Shown here: positions 15,313 to 24,855 of the stretch, piece after piece | How positions within the stretch are numbered: position 1 is the stretch's first letter | Layout: the number at the start of each line of letters is the position of its first letter | Source of the DNA: JAJFUE01 sp039683515 | GTDB taxonomy: Bacteria; Sumerlaeota; Sumerlaeia; MVZB01 | Reading direction: 5' to 3' | Length of the DNA: 64,000 bases | NCBI GenBank assembly: GCA_039683515.1 | Contig: JBDKRG010000004.1 | Location: forward strand, 1-64,000 | Translations under genes and position numbers: made by a program | Notes under the pieces: model-generated | The model's database searches: none | Told to the model about the DNA's origin: nothing | The model's input: only the letters and a program-made list of their open reading frames with translations

Positions 15313-18083
15313 ACCGTCCGAACCAGCAAACCACGAACTGGCCCGCCATCTTCGACCGTCTCGAGTGGCTGCTGCTGCTTGCCATGCTCGCGGCGGTCGT
15401 CCTGGTCTACCCGCTGCGGCTCGAGGACAGAAGGCTCGGCGAGCTGAACGACTTGTGGGACGCGGGCCGGACGTTCCGGGACCGGTGGGGCTCGGGGCAG
15501 CTGCGCGCCTACCTGAGTTTCTATTATTCGCCGCTGATCCTGAAAGGGGTCGTCGCGGCGGTGTTCATGCTGATGTTCATGGCGGTGCGGCTGGCGCGGC
15601 CGCTGCTGGGGATCGCGTCGCACCGGGCGCCGGCGGGGCGGCGGGGGTGGCTGACCGTCGCGGCGTTCTTCGCCTTTTGCATCGCGAGCGCGCTGTGGTC
15701 GCCGACGCCGGTCATCGCGCGCGAGGTCGCGCTGTGGGCGGCGGTCTACGGGACGTTTCTGGTTCTGCTGCTGAGGCGCGGGATGAGCGTCGCGGAAATG
15801 CGCCAGCTCGCGTGGGCGATGACGCTCCTCGGGCTGGTCGTGGTCGCCATCGCGTGCTTGCAGTCGCTGCCGGCGTTCGGCGGCTGGATTTTCAAATACA
15901 TGTACCGGTTCTCCGACAAGCGGAACATTTATGGCTCGCTGATCGGGCACAACACGGCGGCCGCGTCGTTCATCATGATGACGGCGTTCGCCGCGCTGGG
16001 GATGCTGGTCGGCGCCAGGACCGAGGCGAAGCGGGCGTGGTCGGCGGTCTACCTCGTCCTGGCCCTGTTCGGGATCCTCGTCATGCAGAGCCGGGCGGTG
16101 TGGCTGCTGGCGCCGCCGCTGGGGCTGGCCGCGGCGCTGACGCTGATGCGGCGCGCCGGCAAGCGCAAGGTTCCGCCGCTGATCCTCGGGGCGATCGGGC
16201 TGGTCGGCGTGGTGATCCTGACGCAGATGATCCCGAACCCGCTCTACTGGCCGGGCAACCCGATCGGGCGGCGGATGAAGGACCTGACGCCGGAGAGCCT
16301 GCTCGGGGAGTCGCGGCTGCGGCTGAACGTGATCGGCTGGCCGCTCGTTCTGGACAAGCCGCTGGCCGGCCACGGGCTGTTCGCGTTCCAATATGTGTAC
16401 CCGCCGAGCCAGGGGCGCTATTTCATCGAGAACCCCGACTCGCCGCTCAACCAGACGGTGATGCGCTCGAACATGGCGCACAACGAATACCTGCAGGTGG
16501 CGATCGACGGCGGTCTCGTCGGGCTGATCCTGCTGCTGGGCTCAATGGGCGAGGCGGCGCGGCGGGGCTGGCGGCGCCGCGACAAGGGTCTGGAGGAGCC
16601 GGATGCGCTGCTGCACCGGGCGTTCGGGTGGGCGTCGCTCGCGATCGCGCTGCACGCGATGGTCGATTTCCCGCTGCACGTGCCGCCGCTGGCGGTCATG
16701 GGGATGCTGTGCATGACGGCGTGGGGGAGCCTGAGGGAGGGGAGCGACGAGCTTCCGGCCGAGGGCGGGATCATCGCCGGCGAGACGGGGGCGATTCGGC
16801 TGATCCCGTTCCTGAGGCTGCTGGGCGTCGGCGTGGTCGTGGCCGCGGTGCCGATCGTGGCCCGGCCGTTCTTCATCAAGCTGGAGGCGGACGTCCAGTC
16901 CAACACGGGCAACGGCTACGCGCTCACCGCGCAGATGCCGGGCTACCCGCCGGCCGTGCGCGTCAAGATGCTCGATGACGCGATCCGGCACGGCGAGACG
17001 GCCGCCGCGCTTCACCCGGACAACTACCTGACGCGCATGCAGCTCGGCGACGCGTACCTGACGCGCGGCGAGATTTTCAGCCAGCACGGCTCGGCGGTCG
17101 ATGCCGGCAAGCGGCCGCAGTTCGTCGCCCAGGCGGTGGCCGACCTGAACAAGGCGCGCCAGAATTACGACCTCGCCGACGAGGGCGTCCGGTTCCATTA
17201 CATCTACTACCAGCGCGCCCGGGCCGACCGGCTGCTTGCGTACCTGACGCGCGACCCGGCCGAGCTGGCGAACCACCAGGCCGACCTGGAGAAGGCCCTG
17301 CGGTATTGCCCGGCCTACACGGCGGCGGCGTTCGAGCTGGCCGAGGCGCTCGACGGCCAGGGGGAGACGAAGCGCGCCGACGAACTCAGGCGCCGGATCC
17401 TGAGGCACAACCCGACCGACTTCGACACCGGCTACGTCGTGCCGGCCTACAGGGCGTTTCGGCAGCAGCGCTACGCGGAAGCGGCGGCGCGTTGGGAGAA
17501 GATCCTGGCCATCGACCCGGACAACGTCGAGTGGGTGGTGCAGACGGCGATCGCGCGGATGCACGCGGGCCAGCGCGGCAAGGCGCTCGAACTGTCCCGG
17601 CGGATGCGCGACGGCGATCGCGGCGTCTATTTCAAGAGCGGGATCTGGTATTACGACGACCTGCTGATGAAGGACTGGACGAAGCTGCTGGCCGATATGG
17701 TCATCTACACGGAGGCCAAAATCCGGCCGGACGAGGCGGTCGAGTTTCACATCGTGCAGCAGGAGGCGATCCGGCGCGCGGGGGGTCCCGCCCGGGACTG
17801 GTTCAAGATGCCGGCGGGGATGAAGCCGGCGGAGTGGGAGCGGTCGATCGCGGAGCGCCGGCCGGGGCTGCTCCTGTTTTTCTTCGACGACCCGGCCGCG
17901 GCGCGCGAGGCGGCGCTGAAGCGGATCGGGATGGGGTCGCCGTTCTCGTTCGGGTTCTGGGCCGACGTCTGCTATATCGCGCGGGCGGCCAAGGACCCCG
18001 GGCTCGAGCAGCGCGCGCTCGAGGGGATGCGGGCGATCGACGCCAAACACCCGACGTACCAGGTTTTGAGCAGGAACATGTGA
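15309..18083 (+). CDS. O-antigen-ligase-like membrane protein with C-terminal TPR region
   Basis: The 924-residue product has about twelve membrane helices in residues 15-530. Between them lies a large loop with the RLRLNVIGWPLVLDKPLAGH and MAHNEYLQVAIDGGLVGL segments, typical of the Wzy_C/WaaL-like O-antigen ligase domain, where the conserved Arg and His are catalytic. From about residue 560 to the end the protein is soluble and made of TPR-like helical pairs, for example YAEAAARWEKILAIDPDNVE. Ligase plus TPR tail is a known layout in PilO/PglL-like or EPS polymerase relatives. It probably transfers or polymerises polyprenyl-linked glycan at the outer face of the inner membrane. The exact acceptor is unknown. 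Confidence 0.83.
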   Translation: MNRPNQQTTNWPAIFDRLEWLLLLAMLAAVVLVYPLRLEDRRLGELNDLWDAGRTFRDRWGSGQLRAYLSFYYSPLILKGVVAAVFMLMFMAVRLARPLLGIASHRAPAGRRGWLTVAAFFAFCIASALWSPTPVIAREVALWAAVYGTFLVLLLRRGMSVAEMRQLAWAMTLLGLVVVAIACLQSLPAFGGWIFKYMYRFSDKRNIYGSLIGHNTAAASFIMMTAFAALGMLVGARTEAKRAWSAVYLVLALFGILVMQSRAVWLLAPPLGLAAALTLMRRAGKRKVPPLILGAIGLVGVVILTQMIPNPLYWPGNPIGRRMKDLTPESLLGESRLRLNVIGWPLVLDKPLAGHGLFAFQYVYPPSQGRYFIENPDSPLNQTVMRSNMAHNEYLQVAIDGGLVGLILLLGSMGEAARRGWRRRDKGLEEPDALLHRAFGWASLAIALHAMVDFPLHVPPLAVMGMLCMTAWGSLREGSDELPAEGGIIAGETGAIRLIPFLRLLGVGVVVAAVPIVARPFFIKLEADVQSNTGNGYALTAQMPGYPPAVRVKMLDDAIRHGETAAALHPDNYLTRMQLGDAYLTRGEIFSQHGSAVDAGKRPQFVAQAVADLNKARQNYDLADEGVRFHYIYYQRARADRLLAYLTRDPAELANHQADLEKALRYCPAYTAAAFELAEALDGQGETKRADELRRRILRHNPTDFDTGYVVPAYRAFRQQRYAEAAARWEKILAIDPDNVEWVVQTAIARMHAGQRGKALELSRRMRDGDRGVYFKSGIWYYDDLLMKDWTKLLADMVIYTEAKIRPDEAVEFHIVQQEAIRRAGGPARDWFKMPAGMKPAEWERSIAERRPGLLLFFFDDPAAAREAALKRIGMGSPFSFGFWADVCYIARAAKDPGLEQRALEGMRAIDAKHPTYQVLSRNM

Positions 18084-18362
18084 GGCCGGCCGGGGCTCGA
18101 TCTTTGATTTGGGTTCAATGTCCGGTTTCGGCCGCGCCGGGCTTGGATGACGGGCACGAGGACCGCTTGGCGGACTGTAACAAATTTATGGACAATGCAT
18201 GGAGGCGTGTGGATCCGACGTGGAGACGGACGAATAAACCTCTTGCATGACCCCGAAGCGGTGACCAATAATACCCAGCGATTTGACCGGTTTTTGCGGT
18301 CAATTTTGCGAAGGTTCGACATCGTTTGTAGGGCCTGATTCAAGCAGAAAGTCGCATGCGCC

Positions 18363-19367
18363 ATGACATCGGGTTCGGGTTTCCCCGTGCCAGCGCCCCC
18401 ATCGCCACTGCGCATCCTCGTCGTGGACGACGAGCCGATGCTGCGCAGCGTCATCGAGGAATTCCTGGCCATTCTCGGCTACACGCAGCACTTCATGGCC
18501 GGCAACGGCCGGCAGGCGCTCGACGTGCTGCGCAATCACCCGATCGACTGCATCCTGAGCGACATCCGCATGCCCGAGCTCGAGCTCGAGGAGATGCTCG
18601 GGATCGTGCGCAAGGAATGGCCGGACCTGGTGGTGATCGCGACGTCGGGTTACTCGGACATGGAGAGCGCGGCGAACATCATCGGCAAGGGGGCGGCCGA
18701 TTTCCTGGGCAAGCCGCTCAACCTGGACGCGCTCGAGGCGGCGCTGAAGTGGGTCTCGTGGCGGCGCGACGTGCTGGCGCGCATCGCGGCCGACGGCCCG
18801 TCGGTCGACTGGCTGACCGAGGCGCTCGATTCGGCGCCGGTGTTCACCGACAAGATGCGGCACGCGCGCCGCGTGGGGCGGCTGCTCGAGGAACTCGAGA
18901 CCGGGCTGTCGCCCGAAAACAAGGAGATTCTGGCGCAGGCCGCGCTGCTGCACGAGCTCGGGATGTGCTACCAGATCCATTCGCTTTGCGCGCAGCCGCG
19001 CGCCCTCGCCGACAACGAGCAGGCGCTCGTGCGCGCGTCGTCGTCGATCGCCGGCCACATGGTTTCGGCCGCGCTGGGGCGCCGCGACCTGGAGACCGTC
19101 ATCACGCGCCACATGCACTGGCAGGCGATCACCGACCGGCAGATCGGCGACGAGCCGCTGCTGGGCGCCGCCGTGTGGCTCGGGCTGGCGAACTCGGTGA
19201 TCGGCTGCACCAGCGAACGGCCCGACCGGCCGGCGATCAAGCTCGGCCGCGTGCGCGAGTCGCTCGAGCGGCGGCTGCGCCAGGACCCGACCGGACCGCT
19301 CCGGAGCCTGCTGGATCAGTGGGCGACCGTCGAGCGCGTCGTCGGGCAAGACGTTTCTCCCAATTGA
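18363..19367 (+). CDS. Response regulator with degenerate HD-GYP-like output domain
   Basis: The 334-residue product starts with a proline-rich tip, then a receiver domain at about residues 17-135. It has the acidic pair in ILVVDDEP, the phospho-acceptor Asp in CILSDIRMPE, the switch residue in VIATSGYS and the Lys in FLGKPLN. The C-terminal half has the helical layout of HD-type phosphodiesterase domains. However, the HD signature reads LLHELG instead of HDxGK, and the GYP motif is absent. The output domain is therefore probably not catalytic for cyclic-di-GMP, or is an unusual member. No histidine kinase is adjacent. The 279 bases upstream hold no gene. No DNA-binding domain is seen. Confidence 0.78.
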   Translation: MTSGSGFPVPAPPSPLRILVVDDEPMLRSVIEEFLAILGYTQHFMAGNGRQALDVLRNHPIDCILSDIRMPELELEEMLGIVRKEWPDLVVIATSGYSDMESAANIIGKGAADFLGKPLNLDALEAALKWVSWRRDVLARIAADGPSVDWLTEALDSAPVFTDKMRHARRVGRLLEELETGLSPENKEILAQAALLHELGMCYQIHSLCAQPRALADNEQALVRASSSIAGHMVSAALGRRDLETVITRHMHWQAITDRQIGDEPLLGAAVWLGLANSVIGCTSERPDRPAIKLGRVRESLERRLRQDPTGPLRSLLDQWATVERVVGQDVSPN

Positions 19368-19481
19368 TATATCTTGTAACGGGATAGTTTTTGCGCTCAG
19401 ATGATCCATTGAACGCGCTTCATGGACAGGCTACTGCTTTGCATGTGCTTGCCCGGCCATTTTGGCGAAGGATTGAACCCG

Positions 19482-22400
19482 ATGAAACACTGCGCGAAAC
19501 ATCCGGAAACGCCGGCCGCCGCCCTTGAGGACCACCCGGCCGGAACCAGGGGCCGGGCGATGCGGTCCATCGCCGTGCGCGTGACGGGCCTGGCCGCGAT
19601 TCTCGGCTTGCTGGCGGCCACCGCGATGGCGCAGACGATCCGGCTCAAGAGCGTCGAGATCGACCCCGGGAACATGCCGGCCGCCAAGACGGCCGGGATC
19701 GCGCAGGTGCAGGCGCTCGCGGCCGGCGAGCGGCGTGTCGAGATCGTGCAGTGGGACACCCCCGTCGACCAGGCCAAGCTGGACGCGTTGACGAAGCAGG
19801 GCGCCGGGCTCATCCAGCCGCTCGGGGATTACGGGTACATGGTGTCGATGCCGGCCGGCGCGCAGCTTTCGGCGGCCAAGGCGCAGGGGTTGCCGGACTG
19901 GTCGTCTGTCATGGCTCCGGACTGGAAGTTCCACCCCGAGGTGTCGAAGCGGCTCGAGACGGCGCCGGCCGCCGAAACGAGCGACGCGGCGACGACCGCG
20001 ACCAAGAGACCGGCGATGCGCTACCGGATCCAGCTCGTCAAGACCGGCGGGGAGGGGACGGTCGCGGACGCCCTCGCCAAACGCGGGCTGTCCGGGCGCA
20101 AGACCGGCGACCTCGATTCGATGGAGAACTGGCTGGTGTCGGCCGACGACGAGGGGATCCAGGCGCTCAGCCGGCTGAACAGCGTCATCTGGATCGAGCC
20201 GTTCCGCGAGCCGAAGCTGTTGAGCGAGCGCGAGGACCTGGCGATTGCCGGCAAGTTCAACGCCGACCGCTCGGGGGTCGTCGCGGCGGGCGCGTATGCG
20301 ACCTGGCTCAATACGGTCGGGCTGTCGGGCAACAACATCATCGTGCACGTCATGGACGACGGCCTGTCCAAGGGAAACTCGACGAACAGGGCCGGCACCG
20401 CCCACCCCGACATCCTCGGGCGGATCGTCGGGATCGACAACGCGACGAGCGACAAGACCGGCGAAAGCGGCGGCGGGCACGGCCACCTGAACGCGTCGCT
20501 CATCATGGGCCAGCCGATCGCCGGCGGCGGCCTGGTCGACAAGGACGGCTACAAGCTCGGCCAGGGGGTGGCGCCCAAGGCGTGGGTCTACGCGACGAAG
20601 ATCTTCAACAACTTCGACCAGTGGGACGCATATTACAAGACCGAGACCGAGATGCTCAGCAACGCGTCCGATGCCGGCGCGGTGATCTCGTCCAATTCGT
20701 GGGGGGCGTCGGTCGGCGGCGAATACGATACGGAATCGCAGCTCTACGACAAGATGACCCGCGACGCCAACACCCGGAGCGGGACGCAGCCGATGGCGTT
20801 CATCTTCGCGGCGAGCAACGACGGGCCGGAGCTGAACACGCTCGGGTCGCCGGCGACCGCCAAGAACGTCGTCTCCGTCGGCGCCAACGAGAACAGCGAC
20901 GCGGGCGTTCTGGATCAGAGCGGCGTCGGCCCGGCGCTTTCGAACGACATGCGGGACGTGGCGTTCTTCTCGAGCCGCGGCCCGACGAGCGACGGGCGGA
21001 TCGCGCCGACGGTCGTCGCCAACGGGACGCACGTGGCGGGTGGGGCGTCGGACTCGTCCAATTTCAACGGCTACGGCGTCTCCGGCCGCGACTCGAGCGC
21101 GCTCGAGCCGGGCGAGCCGCTCAGCAACACGCGGTACTATCCGGCCAACCAGTATTATTACACCCGAAGCAGCGGGACGAGCCATGCGTGCCCGATGGTG
21201 GCCGGCGCCGCGGTCCTGTTTTACGAATTCTACCAGAAAACCTACGGCGTGGCGCCGAGCCCCGCGATGGTCAAGGCGGCGCTGGTGGCGGGGACGGTCG
21301 ACCCGGTCGGCGGCCTGAACAACCGCAACGGCGAGCGGATCCCCAACATCCCGAACAACGAGGTCGGGTGGGGATTCGCCACGCTCGCCGGGATCGTCGA
21401 CAAGACGCGGGCGCTGTTCGTGCTCGACCAGGCGACGGTGCTGACGGCGAGCGGGCAGAAATGGAGCCAGGACATCCAGGTGTCCGACTCCTCCAAGCCG
21501 CTGCGCATCGTGCTGACGTGGACCGACGTTCCGGCCTACGCCGGCTTGAGCAAAAGCCTCGTCAACGACCTCGACCTGACCGTCAGCGACGGCAAGACCT
21601 CGTACAAGGGGAACGTGTTCGCCAGCGGGCAGTCGGTCGAGGGGGGCTCGGCCGACCGGCTCAATAACATCGAATGCGTTTTCATCCCGCATCCGATCCC
21701 GTCGGTCTACACGGTCACGGTGACGGCCATGAGCATCAGCGGCGACGCGCGGCCGGGCGTGGGCGGGACGCTCGAGCAGGACTTCGCGCTGATCGCGACC
21801 AACGGCTCCTCGCAGAGCAACGTGGGGCGCGTATCGTTCAACAACACCAGGTTCACCTGCACGGACACGGCCGAGATCGGCGTGAGCGACTCCGACCTGA
21901 AGGGGGCGGGGACGATCAGCGTGACCGTCACGAGCCAGAAGACGGGGGATTCGGAGACGGTGGCGCTGAGCGAGGTCAAGGCGCCGTCGGGGATCCTGCG
22001 CGGCTCGATCGGGTTCGACACGGCGACGGCGGTCAAGAACAACGGCGTCCTGTCCGTGCGCGACGGCGACACGATCCGCGCCACCTACAAGGACGCCACG
22101 ACGGGGTCGGGGGGGACGCCGCTTGTGTCGACGGCCGATGCCACCCTCGACTGCGTCGCGCCGGACGTGGCCGACGTGACGTTCGACAAGATTACCGACG
22201 AGACCGCCGAGATCACGATCGCCTCGGACGAGGCGGCGCAGTTCACGCTGATTTACGGGACGGCGGGCAACGAAACGGCGCACCAGGTATCCTCGCTGAC
22301 CGTCGAGACGTCGCACAAGTTCAAGCTGACCGGCCTGGCCGGGAACACGGCCTACTTCTTCAAGGTGCAACTGATCGACCTGGCCGGCAACATGCGGCTG

Positions 22401-24635
22401 GCCGGCGACGACGGGCGATATTTCGGGTTCCAGACGCCCACGCGGAGTTACCTGCTCAAGGACGACATGGAATCGGGCGCGGGCAACTGGGCGCACGGGG
22501 CGAGCCGCGGGACGGACGACTGGACGCTCGTCAGCACGACGAATTACTGCAAGTCGCCGTCGCACGCGTGGTACGTGTCGGAACCGGCGACGGTGAAGGA
22601 CGCGTACCTCTACACCGGCCCGCTGACGCTGCCCGAGGGCGCGCGGCTGGAATTCTGGCACACGTACTTGTTCGAACACGCGGGGGTGAGCGTCGGGTAC
22701 GACGGCGGGGTGCTCGAAATCACGCAGGACGGCGGCCAGACGTGGGATGACCTCGGCGACTACATGCTCGAAGGCGGCTATAATTACCTGATCTCGTGGT
22801 ATTTCGGCAACCCGCTGGGCGGGCGGTACGGGTGGAGCGGCGGCTCGCTCGGCCCGATGAGCCGCGTGCAGGTCGATCTGGGCGCGTTCGCGGGCAAGAG
22901 CGTGCGGCTGCGCTGGCGGATCGGGTGCGACTCCAGCCGCGCCGCCTACGGCTGGTTCATCGACGACGTCGCGATCTACTCGCTGGACGACGCGGCGGGC
23001 CAGCTCGCCGTCCTGAAGTACGATGACGACTACTTCACCTGCGCCCAGGACAAGGTGCGTTTCACGATTCGCGACCGGCAGTTCTCGACGAACGACGAGG
23101 GGCTCGTCCCCTCGGACTTCTACCTGGCTGTGCCGGGGCGGGTCGAGCCGTTCTCGATCGCGCCGTCGACGCTCAACCTGACCGCCGCGAGCGACCTCCA
23201 CGACGTCTGGCAGGGTGACCTGACGGTGACGGCGGGGAGCAAGACGGGCCACCGGCTCATCAACGGCGTGCTGGACGTGGCCGAGGGCGAAAGCGTCCGG
23301 ATCCTCTACCAGGATTCCAAGACCGGCTCGTCGGCGGTGTTCGTCGGCGACGAAGTGAAGCTGGACTGCACGAAGCCGGCGCTGGTCGCGTTCGACGAGA
23401 AGCTGATCACCGACACCGAGGCGGTCTTCGACATGACCGTCAGCGAGCCGTCGCTGATCACGATCAAGTACGGGTCGCTCCGGACCAACCTGGACAAGCA
23501 GTTCAAGACGAACCAGTACGTCACGTCGCAGCAGGTGACCTTCGGGGACCTGATCGCGTGCCGGCCGTATTATTACAGGATCGAGCTGGTCGACGCGGCG
23601 GGGAACACGGCCAACCTCGACAACCTCGGCGAGCCGTTCGGATTCCGCACGCTCGTGCAAAGCAGCACGTACGACTCGCTCGATCCCCAGCCGCGCTCGG
23701 GGTGGACGCACAAGGCGGCGACGGGGACCGACAACTGGAAATACACGATTTCGACCGGGACGTGGTGCTCGGGCTACGCGCGGTCGACGCCCAATGCCTG
23801 GAACTCGGCGAGCGTCGCCACGGTCAACGACAATTACCTGGTCATGCCGCCGGTCACGGTGACGCCGATCATGCAGATGAGCTTCTGGCACACGTACGAG
23901 CTGGAGAACGGGTTCGACGGGGCGCGGATCGAGATCTCGACCGACAACGGCGCCAACTGGAAGGACCTCGGCGCGAACATCGTCCAGGGCCAGTACACCG
24001 GGGTGATCTCCAGCAGTTACAACAGCCCCATCGCGAGCCAATCGGCGTGGACGGGCGGGGTGCTCGGGCCGATGAGCCAGGTCGTCGTCGAGCTGGGCAA
24101 GTACGCCGGCTCGAACCGGCTGATCCGGTTCCGGCACGTGTGCGACAACAGCGGCGCCAAGAAGGGCTGGATCGTCGACGACATCGCGCTGGTCTCCTAC
24201 AACGTGTGCGGGACCCAGTTCCCGGGCGCGACGACGATCCTGAGCCCGGCCAACGCCACGACCGGATTCCCGTATACCGGCGGGGTGCTGAAGTGGTCGA
24301 GCGCCACCGGGGCGACGTCGTACGAGGTGTTCGTCGGCAGGACGGCCTCGACGCTGCAGTCGATGGGCGAGGCGAGCGCGACGAGCTTCACGATCTCGAG
24401 CGTGCTCAAGGCCGGGATCAACTACTACTGGTGCGTCCGCGCGCTGAACACGACCGGCGCGGGCGAGCCGAGCCCGACCTGGAAGTTCAAGACGACGACC
24501 GTCGACCCGACGAAGGTCGCCAAGCACATCATCGGCTCGGGGACGCTGTCGACGGCCGAGAAATCGGCGGTGGACTACAACGACGACGGCAAGGTGCTGG
24601 TCAACGAGCTGGTGCAGGACATCAACGGGAAATAG
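19482..24635 (+). CDS. Giant secreted subtilisin-like serine protease with Fn3/MAM-like repeats and dockerin-like end
   Basis: Counted from ATG 19482 the product is 1717 residues. A long basic lead precedes the hydrophobic signal core AVRVTGLAAILGLLAATAMA. After a propeptide comes an S8 peptidase domain with Asp292/293 in HVMDDGLSKG, His333 in GGGHGHLNAS, the oxyanion Asn in AASNDGPE and Ser567 in SGTSHACPMVAGA. Downstream, Fn3-like and C2/MAM-like modules occur twice, each with a FWHTY strand and a GWFIDD or GWIVDD strand, as in immune-inhibitor-A-type proteases. The end, VDYNDDGKVLVNELVQDING, resembles a dockerin-type calcium loop. GAAGGA precedes 19482. ATGs at 19422 and 19560 are alternatives. 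It probably degrades extracellular protein. An intrinsic terminator follows. Confidence 0.88.
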   Translation: MKHCAKHPETPAAALEDHPAGTRGRAMRSIAVRVTGLAAILGLLAATAMAQTIRLKSVEIDPGNMPAAKTAGIAQVQALAAGERRVEIVQWDTPVDQAKLDALTKQGAGLIQPLGDYGYMVSMPAGAQLSAAKAQGLPDWSSVMAPDWKFHPEVSKRLETAPAAETSDAATTATKRPAMRYRIQLVKTGGEGTVADALAKRGLSGRKTGDLDSMENWLVSADDEGIQALSRLNSVIWIEPFREPKLLSEREDLAIAGKFNADRSGVVAAGAYATWLNTVGLSGNNIIVHVMDDGLSKGNSTNRAGTAHPDILGRIVGIDNATSDKTGESGGGHGHLNASLIMGQPIAGGGLVDKDGYKLGQGVAPKAWVYATKIFNNFDQWDAYYKTETEMLSNASDAGAVISSNSWGASVGGEYDTESQLYDKMTRDANTRSGTQPMAFIFAASNDGPELNTLGSPATAKNVVSVGANENSDAGVLDQSGVGPALSNDMRDVAFFSSRGPTSDGRIAPTVVANGTHVAGGASDSSNFNGYGVSGRDSSALEPGEPLSNTRYYPANQYYYTRSSGTSHACPMVAGAAVLFYEFYQKTYGVAPSPAMVKAALVAGTVDPVGGLNNRNGERIPNIPNNEVGWGFATLAGIVDKTRALFVLDQATVLTASGQKWSQDIQVSDSSKPLRIVLTWTDVPAYAGLSKSLVNDLDLTVSDGKTSYKGNVFASGQSVEGGSADRLNNIECVFIPHPIPSVYTVTVTAMSISGDARPGVGGTLEQDFALIATNGSSQSNVGRVSFNNTRFTCTDTAEIGVSDSDLKGAGTISVTVTSQKTGDSETVALSEVKAPSGILRGSIGFDTATAVKNNGVLSVRDGDTIRATYKDATTGSGGTPLVSTADATLDCVAPDVADVTFDKITDETAEITIASDEAAQFTLIYGTAGNETAHQVSSLTVETSHKFKLTGLAGNTAYFFKVQLIDLAGNMRLAGDDGRYFGFQTPTRSYLLKDDMESGAGNWAHGASRGTDDWTLVSTTNYCKSPSHAWYVSEPATVKDAYLYTGPLTLPEGARLEFWHTYLFEHAGVSVGYDGGVLEITQDGGQTWDDLGDYMLEGGYNYLISWYFGNPLGGRYGWSGGSLGPMSRVQVDLGAFAGKSVRLRWRIGCDSSRAAYGWFIDDVAIYSLDDAAGQLAVLKYDDDYFTCAQDKVRFTIRDRQFSTNDEGLVPSDFYLAVPGRVEPFSIAPSTLNLTAASDLHDVWQGDLTVTAGSKTGHRLINGVLDVAEGESVRILYQDSKTGSSAVFVGDEVKLDCTKPALVAFDEKLITDTEAVFDMTVSEPSLITIKYGSLRTNLDKQFKTNQYVTSQQVTFGDLIACRPYYYRIELVDAAGNTANLDNLGEPFGFRTLVQSSTYDSLDPQPRSGWTHKAATGTDNWKYTISTGTWCSGYARSTPNAWNSASVATVNDNYLVMPPVTVTPIMQMSFWHTYELENGFDGARIEISTDNGANWKDLGANIVQGQYTGVISSSYNSPIASQSAWTGGVLGPMSQVVVELGKYAGSNRLIRFRHVCDNSGAKKGWIVDDIALVSYNVCGTQFPGATTILSPANATTGFPYTGGVLKWSSATGATSYEVFVGRTASTLQSMGEASATSFTISSVLKAGINYYWCVRALNTTGAGEPSPTWKFKTTTVDPTKVAKHIIGSGTLSTAEKSAVDYNDDGKVLVNELVQDINGK

Positions 24636-24659
24636 CCGGATCGGACCGATCGGCCCCAG

Positions 24660-24691
24660 GGGACCCGCGGGCAGGCCGCGGGTCCCTTTTT
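24660..24691 (+). terminator. Intrinsic terminator after the protease gene
   Basis: GGGACCCGCGG (24660-24670) pairs perfectly with CCGCGGGTCCC (24676-24686) around a 5-base loop and is followed by TTTTT. It lies 24 bases after the protease stop codon and faces the same way. Confidence 0.92.
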
Positions 24692-24855
24692 CTGTCATAA
24701 AATTTCGGCGATACAGTTTTTGATACAGTTTTGCGGATGTTCAGGCTCCCACCCCTGGGACCCGATGAATAGAACCGTGATGGTCTCCCCTGTCACGGCC
24801 GCCGGCACGGATGCCGGTCGGGTTGGCTTAGTCGGGTGCAAGGGACGCACGGAGC

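Noticed and set aside
19431..24698. A 1755-residue open frame on the minus strand
   Set aside because: It is the antisense shadow of the protease gene in high-GC DNA. Its translation is Arg/Pro/Val-rich with no domain, while the plus strand has a full catalytic set.
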